This document shows positions 1-6,540 of a stretch of DNA of 14,339 nt, one piece after another. Source of the stretch: an uncultured Granulosicoccaceae bacterium. GTDB taxonomy: Bacteria > Pseudomonadota > Gammaproteobacteria > Granulosicoccales > Granulosicoccaceae. The stretch is from assembly GCA_937951695.1 (NCBI GenBank), contig CALFBL010000082.1:1-14339 (forward strand), in the 5' to 3' direction. The position numbers and the translations under genes were made by a program. Numbering within the stretch: the first letter of the stretch is position 1; each line of letters opens with the position of its first letter. The notes below the pieces were generated by a model. The model worked only from the letters and a program-made list of their open reading frames with translations, made no database searches and was not told where the DNA came from.

Positions 1-428
1 AGCTCTTCAGCGGCCAAGACTGCCGGATCGTCTTCACTAACGGGGTCGATCTCTGTGGACTCGGTTAGCTCAGTGACTCTCAGCGCATTGTCGCCTGGAA
101 TGACCCGGTCGATTTCCTCGCCGAGCGCCGCAGGCAGTACTACGGCTAAATCTGGCGAAGGCGAAGGAGTCGGTTGCACGTCTCGTTCCGGTATCACCGG
201 CACTGGCGGTTCGGGCAATTTGTCGCGAATCAAACTGCTGGGCTCAGTCATCTCGGCAGTGTGCGATTCGGGCGTCAATACATCGGCAAATAAAGCGGAA
301 ACCCGGCCGGATTGCTGAAAGATTACTGCCGCCAGCACAATGAGTGTCCCCAAGGACAGACACGCACTAGACCACCACCCAACCACTGAGGGTAATTCAA
401 TCCGGTTGATGGGGGCGGCTGCAGACAT
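1..428 (-). CDS. Partial gene: single-pass membrane protein with Pro/acidic-rich periplasmic region (3' end outside the window)
   Basis: An open frame of 142 codons runs from an ATG at 428 to the left edge without a stop. Residues 1-16 are polar, and residues 17-37 form one hydrophobic segment (VVGWWSSACLSLGTLIVLAA, then V). After it comes a low-complexity region rich in Pro, Glu, Asp, Ser and Thr, for example KLPEPPVPVIPERD at about 70-83. That layout is a signal anchor with the rest of the protein outside the cytoplasm. It resembles TonB-like, SPOR-domain or secretion-accessory proteins, but no diagnostic domain lies inside the window, so I do not assign a function. The same frame is open for 12 further codons upstream of the ATG, back to a TAA, and contains no other ATG, GTG or TTG. 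The SD is poor. The gene is divergent from the lipoprotein at 663. Confidence 0.72.
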   Translation of the reverse strand, partial: MSAAAPINRIELPSVVGWWSSACLSLGTLIVLAAVIFQQSGRVSALFADVLTPESHTAEMTEPSSLIRDKLPEPPVPVIPERDVQPTPSPSPDLAVVLPAALGEEIDRVIPGDNALRVTELTESTEIDPVSEDDPAVLAAEE

Positions 429-458
429 GCGGGTTTGAAGGGATTGATTCCAGACTTC

Positions 459-464
459 ATTATA
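459..464 (-). promoter_or_regulatory. Possible -10 box (TATAAT) for the left-edge gene
   Basis: The minus strand reads TATAAT, preceded by TAC, about 30 nt upstream of the ATG at 428. This would give a leader of roughly 24 nt. I see no -35 match at 16-18 nt, so this rests on the -10 hexamer alone. Confidence 0.28.
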
Positions 465-662
465 GTACCGCGATTAGGCGTGCCGGCGACTGGATGGCTC
501 GCGCTAGTTCTCAGATATATATTCTCTAACACTATGCTGCCGAATACCAGACCCTAAAATACTTGCGCCCCATCACAATTTACCCCTGCCACGTGCTCTG
601 ACACTTCCCGACAATCATCGCTGTGCATTCAGGCACAGGCCGGCTCGCCGCTCCTATGAACA

Positions 663-2105
663 ATGAACTCTACACTCTCAACTGTTCGCACGCCGAGCTT
701 CGCTATGACGAGTCGCCACTCTGTCGCTGCTGTGATCCTAATTTCACTGTCTGTGCTCGGCTGTGGCTGGGTAGATAACGCTGGCGACAACGGCGCGAGA
801 AAAAATACGGTATTGGTGGCTGCCGGCAACGTTCTTGTTGCGGACGGCTCAATCGCATTAATTGAAGACAGCGCAACCCGATTCTTACTCACCAACGCGC
901 CCGATGTATCGACCGGTTGGACTTGGCGCGCCACAAACATTACCGACGCGATTAACCTGTGTCGACAACAACCCAATTTTGACAGTGATGTGGCCGTTAA
1001 CTCATTGAACGCGGCCTGCAGTGCTGGCTCTGACTGTAAGTTTGGCATTGAAGAAATCAGTGACAGCGGCAGTACCTCGTTTAATCTTACACTGCCAACG
1101 CTCAGGGCACCGGTTGCCTTGAGCTACGAGATTGAAGCCACATTAGCTTCTGGCAACCGATATTCACAAACACAAACGGTGTGCGGTATTGCGATCAATG
1201 AAGCGCCTGAAACACAAGACGATTTTTATCGTGCACTGACATCGACCCCTCGCGTGGTCAATGCCAACGATGCCTGGTCGATCTTCTCAAACGATTCCGA
1301 CGATGATCATGTGCGCAATCAACCCTTGTTTATCAAACAGATCACGCGATCTCCAACCTACGCCGACGCCGTTGAGCTATTGTCGGATGGTTCATTTCGC
1401 TATACCGCAAGGGCTGATCTTGATCTCGACGATGATGCTAGCCTCGAAGATTCAATGGAAATTTTAATCAGCGACGGTGTACACGATGTGATCTCAGCAA
1501 TCTCGATACGTCTGGAAAACACCAACACAAGCCCTTTTGCCATTGATGGATTTACCGACGTCATTGTACCAGTCAATGACGGTGTAGCAAGTGAACTATT
1601 TGTCGATTTCAATGACTTTTTTATCAACAACGACAACGATTCTTTGCGTTACCAATTGATCGGCAATAGCCTTACAGAGGCGGGTATTTTGAACTTCAAT
1701 GAATCGGGTATTTTAAGCGGCACCTTGACCCTCGATAACGTTGGCAGGGAGCAATTTACATTGCTGGTCACCGATGGTTTGTTCGAGCTCAGTGAAACCT
1801 TCACCCTCGAAGTACGTGATGATCGGGCCATCAACTCAGAGCCCGAGACTGACAACATACCCAACGCCCGTGTGTCGGGTTCGTTCAGTTACAATGTTGC
1901 TGACTTTTTTAAAGATGCCGATGGCGATACGCTGAGCTTCAGCTCAGAGAACCTGCCACCGGATGTCACGCTCAGCCGTGATGGCTTGATCACTGGTAAC
2001 GCCACCGCGAACAACGACGGGCGTTGGCTGATCCGCATCACCGCTTCGGACAATCGCGGTGGTACCGTTGTCGATAGATTTCGCATGACGATTGACTTTA
2101 ACTAG
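663..2105 (+). CDS. Lipoprotein with tandem cadherin-like/Ig-like (CADG, VCBS-type) modules
   Basis: The protein has 480 residues from the ATG at 663. An in-frame ATG at 705 gives a tidier lipoprotein signal peptide (short polar start, then VAAVILISLSVLGC), and I think it is the likelier start. The lipobox is VLGC with lipidated Cys34 (Cys20 from 705). Residues about 50-178 are beta-rich with four Cys (100, 119, 125, 174). Residues about 185-285 resemble a VCBS/Big-type module (an SNDSDDD stretch, SDGSFRYT, then ISDGVHD). Residues about 288-386 and 395-478 are two dystroglycan-type cadherin-like repeats. Each has the pattern FF..(N/D)D(G/N)D(T/S)L, then G.(L/I)(S/T)G, then (V/A)(T/S)D; the second includes LPPDVTLSRDGLITG. 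The acidic loops suggest Ca2+ binding, as is known for this family. A role in surface adhesion or polymer binding is only an inference. It is convergent with hisN. Confidence 0.82.
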   Translation: MNSTLSTVRTPSFAMTSRHSVAAVILISLSVLGCGWVDNAGDNGARKNTVLVAAGNVLVADGSIALIEDSATRFLLTNAPDVSTGWTWRATNITDAINLCRQQPNFDSDVAVNSLNAACSAGSDCKFGIEEISDSGSTSFNLTLPTLRAPVALSYEIEATLASGNRYSQTQTVCGIAINEAPETQDDFYRALTSTPRVVNANDAWSIFSNDSDDDHVRNQPLFIKQITRSPTYADAVELLSDGSFRYTARADLDLDDDASLEDSMEILISDGVHDVISAISIRLENTNTSPFAIDGFTDVIVPVNDGVASELFVDFNDFFINNDNDSLRYQLIGNSLTEAGILNFNESGILSGTLTLDNVGREQFTLLVTDGLFELSETFTLEVRDDRAINSEPETDNIPNARVSGSFSYNVADFFKDADGDTLSFSSENLPPDVTLSRDGLITGNATANNDGRWLIRITASDNRGGTVVDRFRMTIDFN

Positions 2106-2188
2106 TCGCGTTGTCGCGTACAACATCAGACACGATTTCAAATCGTTGGGTCCATAGGCAGTTTTCAATCCATTGGCGGTTATCAAAC

Positions 2189-2206
2189 TGCCGAGCTGCC
2201 TCGGTA
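2189..2206. terminator. Possible bidirectional terminator hairpin between convergent genes
   Basis: The stem TGCCGAG/CTCGGTA (7 bp including one G-T pair) encloses the loop CTGC. It lies 23 nt past the hisN stop and 84 nt past the lipoprotein stop. T-runs are weak on both sides, so termination is plausible but not strong. Confidence 0.3.
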
Positions 2207-2228
2207 TTAATAAGCGACGCGGCTTACG

Positions 2229-3122
2229 CTAACGATGTAATTCTTCGAGCAAGCTCTCGTGCACCTGCTCATTGGCAGCCGCAACTACACTACCGCCATC
2301 GAGACAGGGCTCACCGGCCCAATTGGTGATGACGCCTCCCGCGCCTTCAACGATCGGCATCAAGGCTTGTATATCGTAGGGCTGAAGACTGCTTTCAATC
2401 ACCGCGTCTACGCCACCCATGGCCAGCAACGCGTAGGCGTAGCAGTCCCCGCCGTAGCGTGTCATCGCAACCTGTTGGCGCACACGCTTAAACCGCGCCC
2501 GAGCTTGCGGCTCGGCGAACATATCCGGCGAGGTCGTTTGCACAATACAATCGCCCAATGCCCGAGCGGGTCGAGTACGCAAAACATCACAGCGACCTCG
2601 GCAGTATCGGCGCGCTTGTCCCCCGACACCAACAAAGCGCTCCTCAAGCCATGGCTGATCGAGCGCGCCGTATAAAACCTGCCTACCATCGTTCAAAGCC
2701 ACCAGGGTGCCCCAAAGTGGTAAACCTGTAATAAAAGCCCGCGTGCCATCAATCGGATCGACCACCCAGGTCAGCGCGGATTGCATCGCCGGATCAAATT
2801 CCAGGCTATCGGCCGGATCGAGCTCTCGTGGATGAACTGAATTTTCCTCACCCAAAAATTGCGCATAAGGCAGAGCAGCGCACAGTCGGTCACGTAGGAT
2901 TTGCTCAGCCTCCCGGTCGGCAACCGTAACAGGATCAAACCCATTGGCGCATTTGCTATCCACTTCCAACTTTTGGCGAAAGCGTGGCAAGGTCACCGAA
3001 GCCGCTTGGTCCAGTGCTTGCTCGACCACTCGGTGAATGGCGGGGAGAAAATTAGGGGGTAAATCATTCATGACGCGAAGTTTAACCATTTCTGCCATCA
3101 GATCGACACTGTGCAGGGCCAT
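2229..3122 (-). CDS. hisN: Histidinol-phosphatase, inositol-monophosphatase family (HisN type)
   Basis: The 297-residue protein belongs to the Mg2+-dependent, Li+-sensitive inositol-monophosphatase fold. Metal-binding motifs are all present: DPVTVADREAEQ (64-75), GEEN (91-94), WVVDPIDGTRAF (119-130) and the C-terminal PYDIQALMPIVEGAGG (248-263). The sequence DPIDGTRAFITGLPLWGTL is characteristic of the HisN subgroup, which removes phosphate from L-histidinol phosphate in histidine synthesis, rather than of inositol phosphatase SuhB. Other small phosphate monoesters remain possible substrates. Family members are usually near 260 residues. The longest frame starts at 3122; in-frame ATGs at 3098, 3089 and 3071 would shorten the N-terminus, and 3071 fits family length best. 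No start has a good SD. No other histidine genes are nearby, so the gene appears to be unlinked. Confidence 0.88.
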   Translation of the reverse strand: MALHSVDLMAEMVKLRVMNDLPPNFLPAIHRVVEQALDQAASVTLPRFRQKLEVDSKCANGFDPVTVADREAEQILRDRLCAALPYAQFLGEENSVHPRELDPADSLEFDPAMQSALTWVVDPIDGTRAFITGLPLWGTLVALNDGRQVLYGALDQPWLEERFVGVGGQARRYCRGRCDVLRTRPARALGDCIVQTTSPDMFAEPQARARFKRVRQQVAMTRYGGDCYAYALLAMGGVDAVIESSLQPYDIQALMPIVEGAGGVITNWAGEPCLDGGSVVAAANEQVHESLLEELHR

Positions 3123-3229
3123 TGACGGTATTTATGCGCAATGAGTGATCGAACCTCGGACTTACTATGCGGTATAACTTCCAAACTGTTAAATGGCTGT
3201 GAAATAACCTTTTTTTTTGTCCACAATCG

Positions 3230-3258
3230 CTGGCAACGGTGAATTCACACTCTATACT
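3230..3258 (+). promoter_or_regulatory. Possible sigma70 promoter for the small lipoprotein/GDPD pair
   Basis: CTGGCA at 3230-3235 (four of six matches to TTGACA) is followed after 17 nt by TATACT at 3253-3258 (five of six matches). The predicted transcript start is near 3265, about 75 nt before the ATG at 3340. The divergent intergenic region also contains a run of nine T (3210-3218). Confidence 0.32.
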
Positions 3259-3339
3259 TCGCCGCACTTGCAGCGATTCGCTCTTCTGATTCGCCTCTGA
3301 TCATTGCACACAACCTGAGACCTACGCAATCAAAGATCG

Positions 3340-3660
3340 ATGTTAAATTTACTCCGAAAAAACGCTCTCAATGTCTCTAGCGCTTTCGTACTTGTCGGCG
3401 TTACTGTGGTCAGCACCGGGTGCCAGTCATTCGATTTGCGCCAACTCGCCTACTCCGCTCTACGACACGAAGATTGTCGACGTAACAACATCGATTCCTT
3501 CTGCAGGCGCTCCTACTTGGTCGAATATCAGGAATACGAACGCGTTCGTAGTGAATTTCTGACAGACTCAAGCGAAGATGAACAAAGCGCAACCTTTGAG
3601 ATCAAGAAACCATGGCGCAATCCGGACGAACCCGCAGCGCAAACGTCGAACGTAAACTAA
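3340..3660 (+). CDS. Small predicted lipoprotein, unknown function
   Basis: This 106-residue protein has an N-terminal signal sequence: basic LLRKN, a hydrophobic core at about 12-24, then VSTGC with Cys28 as the likely lipidation site. Ser at position -3 is a non-ideal lipobox. The mature part is highly charged, with two more Cys in DCRRNNIDSFCRRSY (about 45-59), a Tyr/Glu-rich stretch (YLVEYQEYERVRSEF) and a hydrophilic tail ending in SNVN. I do not recognise a named family. Its 3' end overlaps the GDPD reading frame by 49 nt in a different frame, so the two are probably cotranscribed and translationally coupled. The signal sequence and operon context support a real gene. Confidence 0.68.
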   Translation: MLNLLRKNALNVSSAFVLVGVTVVSTGCQSFDLRQLAYSALRHEDCRRNNIDSFCRRSYLVEYQEYERVRSEFLTDSSEDEQSATFEIKKPWRNPDEPAAQTSNVN

Positions 3661-4382
3661 GCTGCGTTGTAGCTCACCGTGGTGCATCAGCGAATGCGCC
3701 AGAAAATACACTAGGTGCCTTACAACTTGCCATTGATCATGGCGCCAAATCTGTAGAAGTCGATGCCATGATCTCAAGCGATGGCGTCGCCTACCTTCAC
3801 CACGACGATACCTTGAATCGCTGCACCTCGGGCTCGGGCTATCTGTGTGCAGCCGCCGCTTCTGAACTCGATGAACTCGACGCATCCGGACGCCACACTA
3901 CGTTCGCCGGCGAACCCATTCCAAGGCTCGATCGAGCAATTGCGCTGCTGGTAAATAACGGTATCGGATTGAACCTCGAAATCAAGCCGACCCCAGGGCT
4001 GGAAACAGAAACTGCCACCGCAGCGGTAAACGCACTTCGAGGTGTTTGGCCACACACGCTTCCATTGGTACTGTCCTCTTTTAGCAAAGAAGCTTTATAC
4101 ACGGCTAAACAGCTCTGGCCAGAAGCGCCGCGTGGCTTGATAACCTGCGCGCTCCCGGTGAACTGGCAAGACGAGTTGAACGCTCTGGCCTGTACTAACT
4201 TGCACATGGCAGCGCCCTTGGTAGCACCCGAATCGGCACAACAGATCAAGTCTGAGGGATATGGTCTGTACTGCTACACCGTCAACGACGTCGAGCAAGC
4301 GCAGCAGCTGATCGGTATGGGCGTTGATGGGATCTTCACCGACCGCCCCAAAGCCTTACTGGAAGGGCTCTCGCAAGAGTAA
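3612..4382 (+). CDS. Glycerophosphodiester phosphodiesterase (GDPD family, UgpQ-like)
   Basis: The 256-residue protein is a complete GDPD TIM-barrel domain, close in size to cytoplasmic UgpQ. Family motifs are in order: AHRGASANAPENT (21-33, catalytic His22 and Glu31), VEVDAMISSDG (48-58, metal ligands Glu49 and Asp51), LHHDDTLNR (62-70, catalytic His64), NLEIKP (121-126, Glu123 and Lys125), CYTVND (221-226) and DGIFTDRP (239-246). It would hydrolyse glycerophosphodiesters, from phospholipid turnover, to sn-glycerol 3-phosphate and an alcohol. There is no signal peptide, so it is probably cytoplasmic. The ATG at 3612 is the only usable start before the catalytic HRG motif, which forces the 49-nt overlap with the lipoprotein gene. 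The stop lies 2 nt from that of the convergent hydrolase. Confidence 0.93.
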   Translation: MAQSGRTRSANVERKLSCVVAHRGASANAPENTLGALQLAIDHGAKSVEVDAMISSDGVAYLHHDDTLNRCTSGSGYLCAAAASELDELDASGRHTTFAGEPIPRLDRAIALLVNNGIGLNLEIKPTPGLETETATAAVNALRGVWPHTLPLVLSSFSKEALYTAKQLWPEAPRGLITCALPVNWQDELNALACTNLHMAAPLVAPESAQQIKSEGYGLYCYTVNDVEQAQQLIGMGVDGIFTDRPKALLEGLSQE

Positions 4383-4384
4383 TT

Positions 4385-5242
4385 TTAACGCAGACGTAGG
4401 CCCGGAATTCGGCCAGTATCGTCTCGTTCCAGTGCGATCAATACCGACGGCCAGATTTTTCGCCAGCAGCAGCCGTGGCTGAACACACCGATTTCCGTTG
4501 CAAACACGTTCGTTTGACGCTGAATAAACGGTTTTACCAGCGCTGGAGGGATAACTTCGTCATTGCGTCCCAGCAAATGCCATTGCTCAACCGTGGCTCT
4601 TAACGGCGTTCGTTTAGCGGGATTGAGCGAGCCGTATAACGACTCATATTGGTGGTGCGCCACCCAGGCGTCCGGGTCCAGGTTTCCGGCGAGTGTAATC
4701 ACGTGATTGACCTCAGGAACCCGTTCGGCGATGAGCACCGCGAGCGTGCCACCGCCACTGTGCCCAAACAAACGCACATCTGTGACCCGAGAGTCCCTTA
4801 TAACCGTATTGATAGCATCAGCCATACTGGAGACTACCGTTTCTGAATAGCGCGCCGAGGTCCACAAATCATCAGAACAGCCCTTATCGGCAAAACTGCC
4901 GTTGTAGCAGGGTCTGCCGAGATATAACGAAGGTGAGTCGTCTTGGGCCATAAGACGCAGCATCAAGGGCTGACGGGGCGTGGGGTCGCGAGTTTTTACC
5001 ACGCGATATCTCCAAGGCGTCCCATCCCCTTCCAGATAAACATGCAGGCTGCCACCCGGGACTGGCTGTGCAGCGGTTTGCAGTGCTAGCAGTTCAAAGC
5101 CGTTAGCCTGAATGGTTGAACGTTCGAAACGCTGGTCATCGCTAAATTTAATCAGCTTCGACGTAGGACTAGGGCTTGCACAGGCCGTTAGCTGCAACAA
5201 AACAAGCGATATGGCCAGAACATTGAATAGTCGAATGAACAT
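4385..5242 (-). CDS. Alpha/beta-hydrolase lipoprotein
   Basis: The 285-residue protein starts with a textbook lipoprotein signal: MFIRLFNVL, a hydrophobic core, then LTAC with Cys21. The mature part has the oxyanion-strand motif LHVYLEGDGTPW (about 66-77), a nucleophile elbow FGHSGGG with Ser162, a probable catalytic Asp in LLGRNDEVIP and a probable His in FSHGCCW near the C-terminus. This is the serine-hydrolase triad in the usual order. Paired Cys (GRPCY, KGCSDD, HGCCW) suggest disulfides in the periplasm. Substrate is unknown; an esterase or lipase acting in the envelope is an inference. It is divergent from the RND operon and tail to tail with the GDPD gene. Confidence 0.85.
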   Translation of the reverse strand: MFIRLFNVLAISLVLLQLTACASPSPTSKLIKFSDDQRFERSTIQANGFELLALQTAAQPVPGGSLHVYLEGDGTPWRYRVVKTRDPTPRQPLMLRLMAQDDSPSLYLGRPCYNGSFADKGCSDDLWTSARYSETVVSSMADAINTVIRDSRVTDVRLFGHSGGGTLAVLIAERVPEVNHVITLAGNLDPDAWVAHHQYESLYGSLNPAKRTPLRATVEQWHLLGRNDEVIPPALVKPFIQRQTNVFATEIGVFSHGCCWRKIWPSVLIALERDDTGRIPGLRLR

Positions 5243-5390
5243 TGAGTTTCAAACCTGTGGCCGATTGTAAACCCACAAGTTGAGCAGTGTCCCTAGACCA
5301 AACAAGCATCTGAGCGCTGCGCTCACGGCTAGCACACGGTCATTGAGATATAGTCTCGTCGGTGAAATCATTGAAGCATTCATATAATTT

Positions 5391-5394
5391 AGGA
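5391..5394 (+). promoter_or_regulatory. Ribosome binding site of the RND adaptor gene
   Basis: AGGA lies 5 nt before the ATG at 5400 and fixes that start. A TATAAT at 5383-5388 lies too close to the ATG to serve as -10 for an SD-bearing transcript and has no -35 partner. Confidence 0.5.
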
Positions 5395-5399
5395 CGTCC

Positions 5400-6536
5400 A
5401 TGAGAACTTCGTTTATCGCAACCAGTATGTTGGTTTTGGTACTGGTGCTTTGGATGGCAAGCGGATTACTTGCCAGCCGAGACGACAGCGATCCAGCCCA
5501 AAATGGCGACACCAGTGCTGCAGATAGCGGCACAAATGGCGGATCGAGCAGCGACGGCACCACAGAATTGATGAAAGTGCAGGCCACAATCGCCAATCAG
5601 GAGTCTAGGGCTCGGGAAATCGTGCTGCAAGGCCAACTTGAGCCCGCCAGAGTTCTCGAAGTTCGCGCCGAAATCGGTAGCACCATCGAAACTCTTCCAA
5701 TTACCAAAGGCCAACGGGTGAAGGCCAATGACATCATTGCCACGCTCTCGCTCAACGGGCTGGACTCAGACATGGCAGAAGCCAATGCCCAGGTGCGTTC
5801 GGCCCGCAGCGAGCAGGAGGCCGCCGCCCAGCTCAGAGCGGAAGGTCTGCAATCACGTGTGCAATCTGAACGCACCGCAGCCGCACTAGCAACCGCAACG
5901 GCCCAACGCAATAGAATCCGTCGGGACATTAACAACACCGAAATTACCGCGCCGTTTGACGGTATCGTCAACTCCATGCCGGTTGAACTCGGTGAACTCG
6001 TAAACGCCGGTGATGTCATAGCGCAACTCGTGGACGACTCGAGCTTTAACGTCACAGCTCAAGTCTCCCAACAAGCTCTGGCAGAACTCACTGTGGGACA
6101 AGACATCCACGTTGAACTTATCACCGGTCAAACTATTCCGGGCAAGTTGACCTTTGTCGCATCAATGGCCGATTCGCTTACCCGAAGCTTCACCGTCGAA
6201 GCCCGGATCGATAATCCGGGCGACAAAGTGGCAGCGGGGGTCAGCGCCTCGTTGAAAATCCCCGTAGAAACCTTGCAGAGTGTGTTTCTTACACCTTCAG
6301 CTCTGGCGCTTGGCGACACAGGCGAGCTGGGTGTGAAAATTGTCGGTGACGATAACCTGGTTGAATTCGTGCCCGTCGATCTTCTTAGTACCACCATTGA
6401 TGGCGCTTGGGTATCGGGCATACCCGCACAGAGCCGAATCATTACCTTAGGCCAGGCCTTTGTGGCAATCGGCGAAGAGGTAGATCCGGTTATGATTAAG
6501 GACACCGCCGAGTCGTCTGAACAGACCGGGAACTGA
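5400..6536 (+). CDS. RND efflux periplasmic adaptor (membrane fusion protein, HlyD/AcrA family)
   Basis: The 378-residue protein has an N-terminal hydrophobic anchor (about 6-24) without a clear lipobox Cys. A Ser/Gly/Asp-rich linker (27-57) follows. The adaptor core comes next: first lipoyl half at about 85-118 (AEIGSTIETLPITKGQRVKA), a short Ala/Glu/Arg/Gln-rich coiled-coil hairpin at about 119-180, second lipoyl half with TAPFDGIV (183-190), a beta-barrel at about 213-290, and a membrane-proximal domain to about 355. It should link the inner-membrane RND pump to an outer-membrane channel. The hairpin is short for the family. It sits 4 nt upstream of the permease gene in one operon. Substrate cannot be read from the sequence. 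Confidence 0.92.
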   Translation: MRTSFIATSMLVLVLVLWMASGLLASRDDSDPAQNGDTSAADSGTNGGSSSDGTTELMKVQATIANQESRAREIVLQGQLEPARVLEVRAEIGSTIETLPITKGQRVKANDIIATLSLNGLDSDMAEANAQVRSARSEQEAAAQLRAEGLQSRVQSERTAAALATATAQRNRIRRDINNTEITAPFDGIVNSMPVELGELVNAGDVIAQLVDDSSFNVTAQVSQQALAELTVGQDIHVELITGQTIPGKLTFVASMADSLTRSFTVEARIDNPGDKVAAGVSASLKIPVETLQSVFLTPSALALGDTGELGVKIVGDDNLVEFVPVDLLSTTIDGAWVSGIPAQSRIITLGQAFVAIGEEVDPVMIKDTAESSEQTGN

Positions 6537-6540
6537 TCTT

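Noticed and set aside
55..318. 87-codon plus-strand ORF
   Set aside because: It is antisense to the left-edge membrane protein gene, whose frame has a TM segment and natural composition. The plus ORF is Ser/Gly-rich shadow sequence.
323..532. 69-codon minus-strand ORF overlapping the left-edge gene start
   Set aside because: It is out of frame with the longer open frame that carries the signal anchor, and its Pro/Trp/Gly-rich tail is typical of a shadow.
621..638. Hairpin CTGTGC-ATTCAG-GCACAG before the cadherin-like lipoprotein gene
   Set aside because: A single 6-bp stem without a T-run or a recognisable riboswitch or leader structure. Chance occurrence is likely.
3210..3218. Run of nine T in the hisN/lipoprotein divergent region, as a terminator or phase-variable tract
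   Set aside because: Only a 4-bp stem (GTTA/TAAC) precedes it and no plus-strand gene ends there. A nine-base tract outside a coding region gives no support for phase variation by itself.
5383..5388. TATAAT as the -10 box of the RND operon
   Set aside because: Transcription would start about 5 nt before the ATG and exclude the AGGA ribosome site. No -35 at proper spacing.
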